Source: Lamellibrachia satsuma (Eukaryota; Annelida; Polychaeta; Sabellida; Siboglinidae). Taken from it: a stretch of DNA of 64,000 nt. The translations under genes were made by a program, and so were the position numbers. The stretch lies in NCBI GenBank assembly GCA_033239005.1, contig BSQZ01000051.1, forward strand, positions 369,501 to 433,500, given 5' to 3'. Under the pieces are notes generated by a model, which was given only the letters and a program-made list of their open reading frames with translations, was not told the DNA's origin and ran no database searches. Positions within the stretch are counted from its first letter, which is position 1. The number at the start of each line of letters is the position of its first letter. Shown here piece by piece: positions 35,133 to 44,948 of this stretch.

Positions 35133-35190
35133 TGGTCATTGTAATATTTGACAGAAATTACTTGGTCATTGTAATATTTGACAGAAATTA
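35133..35190. repeat. Two-copy 30-bp direct repeat
   Basis: TTGGTCATTGTAATATTTGA followed by CAGAAATTAC occurs twice head to tail, about 40 bp upstream (minus sense) of the acceptor of block 12. Confidence 0.85.
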
Positions 35191-35499
35191 CAAAATAACT
35201 TGACTTATCAAGCAGCTTTCTGTCAGTAAAAAAAGAATTTTCTCACCGTTTAAGACAATCTGTTTTCCAGAACAAAGAACGATGCTTTGGCAGTTCATGT
35301 AGAAGTATTTCCTTGTTATAAACAACCATTTGTCTCAAAGAATTGAGAATGGTTGAACTGACAGGTTAATGATGAAGTATTTCACTGACAAACAGAGATT
35401 TCAGAGAATGGAGAAAGGATGCACTGGCAGTTAAATGTAGTAGAATACACATTACCTCTCTCTCGTTGTCAGCTGTAGTTGGGACTATGACTGCTTACT

Positions 35500-35645
35500 T
35501 ATAGTTCACAATAAGTCATCTCCAGATTGGTCTTTCTTCGGCAACTAAGTACAACTGCTTTTTCCTGCAAGTTTCCCTTTACTATGTCTTTGAATATAAG
35601 TTTGGGGTGACCTCTGTTTCTAGTACCCTCTGACAGTTGGGAGTG
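35500..35645 (-). pseudogene. Possible remnant of a non-LTR RT C-terminus
   Basis: The frame reads RNRGHPKLIFKDIVKGNLQ, resembling the GRPKLR(W/F)KD.(V/C)KR(N/D)L tail of RTE-like elements (compare 4.9 kb). It is very short and degenerate and lies in an intron of the FN3-like gene. Confidence 0.35.
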
Positions 35646-35709
35646 CTGAAGAAAACCACAGTTCCATAAACAACTGGAACATATTAAAGAGTAATGATGT
35701 GAGTCTGAC

Positions 35710-35896
35710 CTTGCGATGAGTTGGTTGTATTTAGTCCAGCATCGTTGACACACACCGTCACATAGTAGGTGTGGTTCTGAAACAGCAAGCCTTCTAGCGA
35801 AGTGTTGCTCACAAATGACTCGGCTCCAATGTTGACAAAGGGATGCACATCAGTGCCACCTGGTGACCTGCCAATACACCACCATGTTTCGACCAC
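35710..35896 (-). CDS. FN3-like gene, block 11
   Basis: Acceptor CTTAGTGTAG; donor CAAG|GTCAGA. The open frame of 62 codons encodes a classical second half of the repeat: WWCIGRSPGGTDVHPFVNIG, then NTSLEGLLFQNHTYYVTVC and NDAGLNTTNSS. Several Asn-X-Ser/Thr sites suit an extracellular protein. Confidence 0.7.
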
Positions 35897-36216
35897 CTAC
35901 ACTAAGATAGCCGATAGTCTTGAGAGTCAATTATAGTTTTGTGAGTTACCAAGTTATTAATAAATGAAGTTGAAAATGACTTATAGCATGTGTACTGGAC
36001 AGAGAAACATAATTGGGGAAACTGAACAAACATTTTCAGAATAAATACTCAATTGTATAAATATTCTAATATTATTGAAAACAATGTACATTACTTATGG
36101 TTATTATTTGTTGTGATATTCTATTATATATTGGTTACTTGACCCCAGCTTTTAACACAATATATCTTACTTTTGAATGAATCTATGCAGGCTGGGTAGT
36201 TTCAATCAAATGAAGC

Positions 36217-36221
<5 letters not shown>

Positions 36222-36272
<51 letters not shown>
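36222..36272. repeat. (GA)n microsatellite
   Basis: About 25 GA units directly precede the tRNA-derived SINE at 36274. Confidence 0.95.
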
Positions 36273-36273
<1 letters not shown>

Positions 36274-36276
<3 letters not shown>

Positions 36277-36600
36277 CGGTAGTGTAGTGGCAAGCACATC
36301 TGCTTTACATGACTGAGTTCTCAGTTCAAGACCAGGACCAGGCAAGGATGTTTGGTGTAAAAAACTAGTCCTCAACATTGAGGACCTTGTATCTCTCGTG
36401 ACTCGGATGATCACATTAATGTTGGTCCCGTCTCATTTAATTGGGGACATAAAAGAACCATTGAGGACAACATGCACCCTGGCAGCGACCACCCTCAATG
36501 TCAGCATATAAAAAGGTCGGCTTGGCGATATTGTTCTGAAAAAGGGTGGCTAGTTGAATGAGGCCGCGTGACAACATAAAATTGTAGTAACCACAACATA
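36274..36600 (+). mobile_element. tRNA-derived SINE
   Basis: The head is tRNA-like: TACGGTAGTGTAGTGGCAAG with an A-box-like GTGTAGTGG, and AGTTCAAGACC as a B box about 35 bp later. The body continues with CTCAACATTGAGGACC, GGCAGCGACCACCCTCAATG and GGCCGCGTGACAACATAAAA. The pol III promoter spacing fits a tRNA-type SINE. The 3' end is approximate. It lies in an intron of the FN3-like gene. Confidence 0.7.
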
Positions 36601-36800
36601 CAGACTAGTTAGTTAATAGAACGTTGCCAAGTGCTGGAAACAACAAACCTATAAACAAACAAACAAACACACGATACACTACCTGGCTCTCTCCCTCTCG
36701 ACCACTTCATAGTAGATGATTAGATGGCAATGGACGAGTTGTCTCCCTGTAAGGTTGTGGGCTCGGACTTACTCCAGGAAAAATCAATATGGAATATCAC

Positions 36801-36991
36801 CTGAATGACGGGTGGTGTCGTATCAATGTAGACCCCAGTTGAAGACACTGTCACGGAACCCAGTGACAGCCTTGACAGTCACAAAGTACGGCTGCAGGAG
36901 ACTCTCATTGCTGTGTCTCATCAGCTTGACAGGATGGTGTACAGTCAACTTGATCACATACACTCCTGCAGGGAAGACAAGGTCGGCTGAT
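36801..36991 (-). pseudogene. FN3-like gene, block 10, frameshifted
   Basis: Acceptor CTGTGTTTCAG and donor CAG|GTGATA. The first part reads HSNESLLQPYFVTVKAVTG (core strand of the domain). The frame must then shift by one base to reach VTVSSTGVYIDTTPPVIQ, the domain end and linker. Both halves are clearly the family, so an indel lies near 36865-36880. Confidence 0.7.
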
Positions 36992-37215
36992 CTGAAACAC
37001 AGGACAGTCAGGATTTTGGTAATTAGGTCTGATCTGAAACACCACCATAGTCAGATGAGGACAGTCATGACTTTGGTAATCAGGATCAAGAGTTGACCTG
37101 ATCTGAAACACCATCAGTCAAATTATGAGGACAGTCATGATTTTGGTAATCAGGATCTAGATAGAAACATCACCACACTGTCAGATGATGAGGACAGTCA
37201 GGGCTTTGCTAATCA
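36986..37215. repeat. Tandem repeat copying the acceptor of block 10
   Basis: About four imperfect units of 50-75 bp. Each carries most of GATCTGAAACACC (the acceptor GTTTCAG|ATC on the minus strand) with AGGACAGTCA and TTTGGTAATCAGGAT. The repeat runs into the exon by only a few bases. Confidence 0.8.
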
Positions 37216-37379
37216 GGATCCAGAGATCGATCGATCATATTTACTGCTGCGTAGGGATATCTTGTTGATGAATTACGTAAGAATGCTGACTGAATTTATT
37301 TTAGAAAAAAAAACATATAGGTTTATATTTATATGCAATGCAGTGTGATATATCTGAACACTTGATAAGTCTGAATTAC

Positions 37380-37583
37380 CTTGTGGAACATGACTACATC
37401 CTGAGAATAGGCAGTTGTTCCAATGGCTGCCTGGAATTGAACTACTGGGTGAGAGCTTACTTGGAATGTGGCTCCAAAATGACACAGCTGAGTGGACGAG
37501 GGAGGAAACTTGCAAGTCACATCAACCGAGGTTAGACAATGCCACATCAACAGAGGTGAGGCCAACTTGAACTCCCAGTTCTC
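37380..37583 (-). CDS. FN3-like gene, block 9
   Basis: Acceptor TGCTTTGCAG and donor AAG|GTAATT. The open frame reads ENWEFKLASPLLMW, SVDVTCKFPPSSTQLCHF, VVQFQAAIGTTAYSQDVV. The AIGT...DV motif marks the middle of a fibronectin-III-like repeat. Confidence 0.65.
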
Positions 37584-37591
37584 CTGCAAAG

Positions 37592-38255
37592 CACTACAGA
37601 CGTCACACACAAGACAATAAACACTGTCTGACAATGACAGCAACACAGACGTCACAAACAAGACAACAAACACTGTGTCTGACAATGACAGCAAAACAGT
37701 TGTCGCACACAAAACAACAAACACTATGTCTGACAATGACAGCAACACAGATGTCACACACAAGACAACATCCACTGTGTTTTGACAATGACAGCAAAAC
37801 AGATGTCACACATGAGACAATAACCATTCTCTGACAATGACAGCAATATAGATGTCACACACAAGACAACAAAACACTGTGCCTGACAATGACAGTAAAA
37901 CAGACGTCACACACAACAACAACCACTGTGTCTGACAATGACAGCAACACAGATGTCACACACAAGACAACAACCAATGTATTTTGACAATGACAGCACA
38001 ACAGATGTCACACATGAGACAATAACCATTCTCTGACAATGACAGCAATATAGATGTCACATACAAGACAACAAAACACTGTGCCTGACAATGACAGCAA
38101 AACAGACGTCACACACAACAACAACAACCATTGTGTCTGACAATGACAGCAACACAGACACCACACATAAGACAACAACCACTGTGTCTGACAATGACAG
38201 CAACAGAAACGTCACACACAGGACAGCAATCACTGTGTCTGACAATGACAGCGCC
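37592..38255. repeat. About 51-bp minisatellite, around twelve copies, upstream of block 9
   Basis: The unit GACAATGACAGCAACACAGA is followed by TGTCACACACAAGACAACAA and CCACTGTGTCT, with indel variants. It begins about 10 bp from the block 9 acceptor. Cys/Val open frames across it are artefacts. Confidence 0.9.
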
Positions 38256-38637
38256 ACCTGGCCTTGACCCTTGCCATTACTGCCAACACCTGCATGTAAG
38301 GGTCACAGTAAGTCTATTGTTATTTCAAAAAATTTGTTGCAAATAAGAAATACATTTGCTTTGTTTGATAAAATTTTTTTTTTAAATATGCAGTACTGAA
38401 TAATGTACTGATGATATCAACATTACAATACACATTCTAGTTAAATACCAAAGGTATGAAGTCATGACATTTCCATTCCTTATTAATTAGTTAATGTGAG
38501 ACATGGTCTAAAATCATTTTTTATGTCTGATAATTAAGGAGAAACATAAAAATAATCCTGCTGGTTTAATTTTATTCCACTATTTATGTCACTTAAAAGA
38601 AATGATTTAATGCACAATAAAGTTTGTGTCATCTTAC

Positions 38638-38869
38638 CCAGCATTCCATCTGTGCCACCCTCCTCCTTGATCAGGTTGACATATGACGTCATGAAGTCTT
38701 GGAGCTGAGCCAACTGCCCGCTGATAGCGAGCCACGCTATCTCTCCCACTCTCATAGCCACTGAATGTCACTGTCACCTCAGACTTGTCGATTTGGTAGT
38801 CAATGTCCAGCTGAGTGTCCGGTCCATCACTGAGTCACTGACCACTCCAGCCACATTTCCAGACACCAT
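38638..38869 (-). pseudogene. FN3-like gene, block 8, frameshifted
   Basis: Acceptor GTGCCATTAAG and donor CTGG|GTAAGA. The N-terminal frame is MVSGNVAGVVSDSVMD. The conserved core is in another frame: DIDYQIDKSEVTVTFSGYES, then SVARYQRAVGSAPRLHDVI. A third stretch suggests a further shift. A small indel near 38815 explains the change. Confidence 0.65.
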
Positions 38870-38871
38870 CT

Positions 38872-39003
38872 TAATGGCACTACAACATACAATGGACAGT
38901 TATTTAATACTTGATGTCACTACAAAATACAATGAACACTTAGTTAATACTTTGGTGGCGCTACAACATACAATGAACACTTATTTAATACTTGATGGCA
39001 CTA
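38872..39003. repeat. 41-bp tandem repeat at the acceptor of block 8, three copies
   Basis: Three units of GGCACTACAACATACAATG then GACAGTTATTTAATACTTGA include the acceptor-side sequence of block 8 (minus strand GTAGTGCCATTAAG). Confidence 0.85.
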
Positions 39004-39344
39004 AGATGTAAATGTACAATGAAGAACTGCATTAATAAATGCAACAGTAAATCACTCTTCTAATGCAACACCAAGCAGCTGTTTAATTAATGTTTTGCAA
39101 TAATTAGAAATTCTATCTAAAACTGTTCACAAATAAATTGTATTAAACCAAAGTTGGTGGTGACAAGTTATAAACAATTTCTTTTTAAACACCTTCCGAA
39201 CAGGAACCTATTTCACTAAAGTTCTAAATGACACATATTTCCCAATTCAATTGAAATCAACTCATCATTATTTTAGTGAAATGTATTGCTGTTACTTTAA
39301 TTTACACTAATGTAATATTACAATTTCACAGTAATAAAGTGTAA

Positions 39345-39526
39345 TGATGAAGGTTCCCACTGTGAAGACACAAGAGTGCTCTCTCTGCCAGCTCCATTCA
39401 CTGCCTTTGCTACGACATAGTAAACAGGAGAGTTGGTCGTGGCATTGGTCAGAGCCAAGGACAACTTGTCAATGTAACCGTGCTGTGACAGTCCCACGCT
39501 GTGAAATGCCAATACATCTGTTTGTC
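39345..39526 (-). CDS. FN3-like gene, block 7
   Basis: Acceptor CTCACATTGTAG. The frame encodes QTDVLAFHSVGLSQHGYIDK, LSLALTNATTNSPVYYVVAK and AVNGAGRESTLVSS, a textbook second half of the repeat. The 3' splice position is unclear; no strong donor follows the SS motif. Confidence 0.7.
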
Positions 39527-39835
39527 CTACAATGTGAGGGAGGGATGGGGATTTCTCAAAGACCAAACAAAAGAAGAGTACAGCTGAAATGTTTTACAGA
39601 TTGTGTGACTGTTAATATCGTTGACCCCGTTGTGTACTAGAGCCAAAATTGGCCCCTTACGACATTCCAGAATTAGAATATCTTGTATGTACCCAAGTTA
39701 GCATCAGCACTCTACAGTAAGCCCTGCATATTGTCTAGCTACAGTCAAATTTCACTACATTTCTAATATGTAGCAGCCATATGTGTATGCCTAATTCAGA
39801 GCAAATAGTAATAACAGATATTAACTGTCTTAGAT

Positions 39836-40089
39836 AAACAAGATTTGCCATCCACGCCAAAGGCCCAGATGGCAAGTGGACAAGGAAGCCATTGGCTTAT
39901 CGAGAGTCCAACATTTAAAATCTATGTGCAGCCCGCCCTCCTGAGATGTGTCAACCTTGTTTTTAAACATATTCACGCTGCTAGCCATTATACAATACAC
40001 AGACATTTATTGTCCTCTGTTAGAACGAGTACTTCCTGATATCCAATCTACACTGATCCTTTACTAATTTTACCTCATGTCCTCTAGAT
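39836..40089 (-). mobile_element. CR1 3'-end fragment
   Basis: It contains the CR1 3' UTR block (GCCAAAGGCCCAGATGGCAA, GGCTTATCGAGAGTCCAACA) and the last codons of ORF2 on the minus strand, with deletions. It ends in AACAAGAT, the complement of the 3'-terminal repeat. It is closest to copy 2 (7.7 kb) and lies in an intron of the FN3-like gene. Confidence 0.88.
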
Positions 40090-40263
40090 TAGTAATGATT
40101 ATTTTTACTGCTTGGCAAGGATTAGGGTAGTCATGAACAAAAAAACATTTTCTTTATAGGATTTGCATTGTAATGTACATGTCTAGGTCTTTTTATATTA
40201 TTATTATATTATATTATTTTATAAATTAAGTATATGAGCTGCACGAAACTAAGTTGCATATAC

Positions 40264-40372
40264 AACTAACTTTATCTTCTGCTGTCCCTATGCCAACATA
40301 GTATTCACTGATGTCACTTTCGCCATCCACTGTTCCCCATGAGGCCTGGATGCCATTTTCATCATTGTGAAC
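40264..40372 (-). CDS. FN3-like gene, block 6
   Basis: The open frame reads DENGIQASWGTVDGESDISE, then YYVGIGTAEDK, the first half of a repeat with the DGES.I..YYVGIG motif. Two donors are possible (AAA|GTTAGT or TTA|GTTGTA); the second joins block 7 in phase. The upstream boundary is uncertain because the frame changes near 40372. Confidence 0.6.
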
Positions 40373-41225
40373 AATCATCAAATTTGCCATCAATTAGCTC
40401 CTCAGATTCTACCAAGAGGGTGCCCACGTGCACAAATGACATATATAAATAGAAAAGTAAAACATCATCTACAATGGCCAATGGTGTCATGTGTACCAAA
40501 AGTACACTCAGTATGCAATTACAAGCAAAACATAGCAGTTAAGACATTTATGTACAGGAGAGCTCCTAATATTTCCATTCCTAAAAAAGTGTTCTTCCAG
40601 AATACATGTTTGTTATAAAGCAAATTCATATAATTAAAAACAGCACAGTGTCGCATTTCTGGGGCTAGTGACATTCTGTTTGACACCCACTCCTAGATCT
40701 GTTCGCTGAAACACCAATTAATTTGACTTCATTGGGAAGTATTCAGCAATGCCTCAACCAGTGCACAAAATGTATTCATTCGTGTAACTCCATCAGAGTT
40801 TTTTGTCAGGTATTCAGCTCTACAACTGAATGGATGAAACTGGTTTACAACTGTGCCACCATATTGTGACCTTGAGAATTTTATGTATCTGGCATTAGGC
40901 CCAGGCCTTTACATTTATTCTCCATTATAACGATATGCAGTGAATATACACTGACAGTTGTAACCTTTTTTAGAGTCGCTAGTATAACCTGGCATTAAGA
41001 GCGCTGAATTTACATTTCCCAATTTACGGTAATAATTGTGCGCAATAACGGATGAGCAGACGGGGTATGCTTGTAACAAGTAACGGTTGTTCTTTTTCTG
41101 GGTTGGAAATCGCATTTTTCATTTTCGTTAAGTTAAACAGTTCTTCACAGTAATTAAGTAAATTCTAGTTAGTCTGCCATATAATGCTGTCATGGTCAAT
41201 TGTTCTGCTGTGTGAATAAACGTTA

Positions 41226-41229
41226 TATA

Positions 41230-41260
<31 letters not shown>

Positions 41261-41262
41261 TA
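41226..41262. repeat. (TA)n microsatellite
   Basis: A short alternating AT tract interrupted once by GTA. Confidence 0.9.
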
Positions 41263-41567
41263 TGTTTGCCTTAATGAAATTTGATTGGTTTGGGGACCCG
41301 TCGAGCGCTGCAGGTCACAATATCATAACAGTAGAGCGAGTAATTTTGGGGTATATATATTTTTTAATAGCTGTTAATCCAATATTAAATTATTCAATGA
41401 TTTTTGTCAATTTGTGTCTTGTCACTTTTCACAATAATTGCAATGGTATGCTTGGTTAGTTGATCTGGTTTGATGTTTGATGTGACAGTTGACCATTGTG
41501 TAGTGGACAGCAGCCAGCTCTGCTCTGTTCACTTGGACTAGATACTGATAATAGATTATGACCATAC

Positions 41568-41736
41568 CTTCAGTGGTGTTGGGTCAACTAACAGACCACT
41601 GGTGTAGTGGACAGTGGCCAGCCCTGCCCCATTCACGGCCGTCACACGCATCCTGTAACATGCACTGATCTTCAGACTCAGAGCCTCATCTGTTGTCCAC
41701 GTGGTTGCACTGGCTGGCACAATCTTCCATCTGGAC
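41568..41736 (-). CDS. FN3-like gene, block 5
   Basis: Acceptor GTAAATCATTAG and donor AAG|GTATGG. The frame of 56 codons is open: SRWKIVPASATTWTTDEAL, SLKISACYRMRVTAVNGAGL, then TVHYTSGLLVDPTPLK. The domain end and VDPTP linker are well conserved. Clean splice sites make this one of the best blocks. Confidence 0.75.
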
Positions 41737-42494
41737 CTAATGATTTACAGCAACGTGTGATTGAGCAGCACTCACAGCTAACAGTGTTGCTATTGAATGC
41801 ATATGTAATAAATCAGCCATTAGGTTAGGTCTGCATTCATTGCACCCATATTTCATATATACACTGATTTAAATGATTCCATTTCAACTAGCAACTATAG
41901 TATTACTCTACTCTACTCTGGTGATTTATGAAACCAAAAAATGGTTTAGTTCATCATAGAACCCACAATAATCAGTACATCCTGTCTGTTGTCAAAACAA
42001 ACTGCTGTGATTGGTATGCTGCCTCTTTTTTTCTATACGAGACATGTCACATATGGAGAGAATACAAACATATAAATACTTTCTAGCAATTGTCTCTGTA
42101 GAGTCTACAGCAATATAAAATATGTGGCGTAAAAGAATAAAAGAGAAACAAGAAGCCAGGAAACACTCTACAAATGTAAACATCAACAACAGCTACTGCT
42201 AAACTAAGACTAACCAGTACAGTTACATTGACCTGGTGGGATATATCATAGTCATCTTGCCCTGGTGCAGTTCGTATGCTGATATTTTGTAGTGGTCAAT
42301 CCCAGACTTGGGGTCAACGATTTTTTTATTCTATGATATTTCAGCTGACTCACTCAGCCTTCATCAAATATCATAGTGCAAGAAAAAGAATGTCAATCCA
42401 TTCAAGGAACTTAGAAACAATGAACACCTATAATTAATATACATTGTTAGTGTTACAGCCTTGTACTCCTTGCCAGAGACACCATCACACTCAC

Positions 42495-42719
42495 AGTGCC
42501 TTCCATGTCACGCTGCAAGTTGTCATCAACGAGCTGCAACATCTCGAGGTCTGTCAGATCTAACATCCGATGTCACCGAGCTGTTTGTCTCGGCTCTGTT
42601 TGTTGCCGTCACATCGACATGGACAAAGTCGGTGCAGATGGAGTGTTGTCTCTCGAAGGAATTTACAGATGGAGCTATGTTCTTCTCTGTGTGTAGAACA
42701 ACCTTCCTGCCACTGGGGC
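42495..42719 (-). pseudogene. FN3-like gene, block 4, probably frameshifted
   Basis: Acceptor GTTTTAG and donor ACT|GTGAGT. The conserved part is CTDFVHVDVTATNRAETNSS and VTSDVRSD. A second frame towards the donor reads LQLVDDNLQRDMEG, which looks like the proper continuation, implying an indel near 42550. Confidence 0.6.
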
Positions 42720-42850
42720 CTAAAACATTAAGGGTCTATTAGGATGGAAGTGATGTCTATCAAGAGGGTTGAACGATGACGCTATGTTCTTTTATGTGTG
42801 TAGTACAACCTCCCTGCTACTGGAGCCTAAAATATTAAGGGTCTATTAGG
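42667..42850. repeat. Tandem duplication of the block 4 acceptor
   Basis: GCTATGTTCTTCTCTGTGTG through CCTAAAACATTAAGGGTCTA occurs twice about 106 bp apart. Each copy carries the first bases of block 4 and its polypyrimidine/acceptor region. Confidence 0.85.
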
Positions 42851-42967
42851 TTATTTGATTTGCAACTTAAATACTAGCAACTGTTGAATGACACTGCTGG
42901 ATTTCTCATTTGTACTGAGTAAGTACAGTTAGTGTGCAATCATGAAATATAACATTATATATTTACC

Positions 42968-43201
42968 TGTAGGTTTTCTGTATATGTTGACAAGATAACT
43001 TTTTATGTCAGATTCTGGGTCAGCAAATTGATTCCAGGTGCTGGCAACAGTGAACGCCTCTGAGGAGTACCTCTCATCCTCATTGGGGTCCTTGTCGTCT
43101 TTCACAACACCCCTCACTGGGGGTGTCTGGTCAACAGACAGTGCAACAAATGTGGGGTGACGTCCGTGTCAGTCAGAATGATGAAGACAGGAGAATAACT
43201 T
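42968..43201 (-). pseudogene. FN3-like gene, block 3, frameshifted
   Basis: Acceptor CTTTTTCATAG and donor ACAG|GTAAAT. The start reads SYSPVFIILTDTDVTP. A one-base shift near 43155 leads to FVALSVDQTPPVRGVV (linker), then STWNQFADPESDIKSYLVNI. The DPES motif is complete. Confidence 0.7.
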
Positions 43202-43324
43202 CTATGAAAAAGATTTTAATGTGACACATTCTATAAATAACACATTAGACCCTGCTGTACTTATTTAATAAACCATTGCTTATAGACACATTGATGCTTG
43301 TAAGTACATACAGTTGTACCCTAC

Positions 43325-43440
43325 CTCCATCTGAGTTCACCGTCACGTTCCTTTCAACGAGTCCTCAAGTGACTGCGGTGACAATGACAAAGTAGACAGC
43401 TTTGTGTTGTAAGTGTAGGCTGCTCAAACACTGACTTATC
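43325..43440 (-). pseudogene. FN3-like gene, block 2, with in-frame stop
   Basis: The frame reads SLHLQHKAVYFVIVTAVT, then TGA, then GLVERNVTVNSDG to donor G|GTAGGG. The domain pattern YFV.V.A.....GL continues straight across the stop, so this is a point nonsense change in a conserved domain. Confidence 0.65.
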
Positions 43441-43984
43441 ACATCATATGACAGTCATGTGTAAGGTACAATGTCATTTGAGGCAGCAGACGTCCTCAGG
43501 GTGATTAAATATTTGGCTGAAAGAAAACCATGCATAGTGCAGTACAACTTTTGAACTGATTAACAATACAAAACACCATTATGTCTATATCACAATAGTC
43601 ACTCGGTGACATACCTATAAATATACTACTTTGAATGAACCATAGGTAAGTATTATACTTCTGTTCACACTCTTTCCAATAAACTATTACTTATACCTAA
43701 ATTCCAAATGCTGCAAAAAATTTTAATTTTCATTATCATGAATTTGTACTGTTGTTGGAAATAAATTATCAATTGATCTATCTATCTATCTATTTTGCAC
43801 ACTGAAACATTGTGTTAACAGCTAATTTCTTTCTGCTTCAGTGCAGTTTATGCTTGAATAAACCAACATATTTTAGTTTAATATTCAAATTCACTGATTT
43901 TAAAAAGTATTACACAAATGACTGAGATCAACAGTCTGCCCATTGCTGCAGGGAGCAACAAAAACGGGACAGACAACCATAATT

Positions 43985-44252
43985 TGACAATATTTTCCCA
44001 CTCTGTAAACATATTCAGTCCAATCTCTGGGTCTCCAAACCCGTTCCAGTTGGCACAGTACTGAGAGGAAGATGACTGGAAGGAGATATCCTTTTTTAGG
44101 TTGTCACCGTCATAAACAAGAGCATTTGTCCGTATTAGTGACGAACACCGACCAGTGCTCGCTCTAATCACAACCAACTTAAGCAGAACGTATTCTGTCT
44201 GATCTGGCTTTGTCAGAATTACTTCACACTGACCAACCAACATTGCTGCCAC
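43985..44252 (-). CDS. FN3-like gene, block 1 (5'-most seen)
   Basis: Acceptor TTACCACCTGCAG. The frame reads VAAMLVGQCEVILTKPDQ, LKLVVIRASTGRCSSLIRTN and YCANWNGFGDPEIGLNMFTE, with the W.GF.DPE.G motif of the first half of a repeat. No clear donor follows. No upstream exon or signal peptide was found before the SINE at 44.3 kb, so the gene's 5' end is missing or outside. Confidence 0.6.
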
Positions 44253-44324
44253 CTGCAGGTGGTAAAAGCTGTGGTAAACCACTGGTCAACATGCCAACTG
44301 AGACAGTGTCATAGGAAACAAGTA

Positions 44325-44650
44325 GACAATGACAAGAGCATTTGCCCATATTCCTTGGGATTGTTCAACGTGTTTATCAGTTCACCCCGTGGTACACCTG
44401 TTCATTCCAACACCATCTCAACTTCTCTGGAAAGCATTTAGCCACGCTGCCATTATTTATCGAAGATTATTCGTCCACATTTCCACCACTGTCTCTAGTT
44501 GTGACTCATTTATAGCTGAGTGAACTGTGGTAATGTGGGGAAAAATTGCCAAAGCTATGATACGGCAGCAAGAGGGTTTGAACCCGGGTTGCTTCAGCTG
44601 ACGAAAATAAGCGTTCTCACCGAGTCGGTTGACAACCATCTAGCCGGATG
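44325..44650 (-). mobile_element. tRNA-derived SINE-like repeat, family 2, copy 1
   Basis: On the minus strand a good B box, GGGTTCAAACCCTC, lies at about 44570-44583. It is followed by GCTTTGGCAATTTTTCCCC, CCACAGTTCACTCAG, CCAGAGAAGTTGAGATGGTG and GAACAATCCCAAGGAATATG. The head (CTAGATGGTTGTCAACCGAC) is tRNA-like. Parts recur at 46498-46590 and 53695-53880, and a related head/body occurs at 59620-59865. Confidence 0.6.
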
Positions 44651-44911
44651 CGTTGTGAGGCACAAATCAAACATAGCAGTATAAACCACATACAACTGTC
44701 ATTGCCACTGTTGTTATTATCATTTGGGCATTGCCACTGTCATCATTGTCACATCTGTCAATACTACTGCTGCTGTTGTTTACTCCCCAAATGAGCTACC
44801 ACGCGAACCCACACCAACAGTGCAAACACAACACAAGGGAGTCATTTGACTGCATTGTTTACTTTGTTTCACTGAACAGGTAATCTCTCAAGCCATAATC
44901 CTACAGGCCAG

Positions 44912-44948
44912 TTGGTATTTCCATGTTGTATAAACATGGAAATACCAA
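44912..44948. repeat. Perfect 16-bp hairpin at a CR1 5' junction
   Basis: TTGGTATTTCCATGTT, a five-base loop GTATA, then AACATGGAAATACCAA, a perfect inverted repeat. CR1 homology begins immediately after it, at about 44950. Confidence 0.9.

Larger units (their letters stand above)
33252..44252 (-). pseudogene. Large fibronectin-III-like repeat gene, damaged
   Basis: At least fourteen exon-like blocks on the minus strand encode pieces of one repeated extracellular domain. The first half ends in a W..F.DPES.I..Y...IG motif. The second half has a YYV.V.A.N.AGL motif, then a VD.TPP linker. Each domain is split between two exons, as is common in animal fibronectin-III-like proteins. The 3' blocks (33.2-35.1 kb) are non-repetitive and may be membrane-proximal. 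Damage: an in-frame TGA near 43383, frameshifts inside blocks at 43.1, 42.55, 38.8 and 36.87 kb, and a TGA at the start of the last block. No signal peptide or transmembrane exon was found. Whether it is a pseudogene or an allele with assembly indels cannot be told from one sequence. Confidence 0.7.

Noticed and set aside
44560..44650. Possible genuine tRNA gene near the B box
   Set aside because: No complete cloverleaf could be drawn, and partial copies of the body occur at two other sites, so a SINE-like repeat explains it better.
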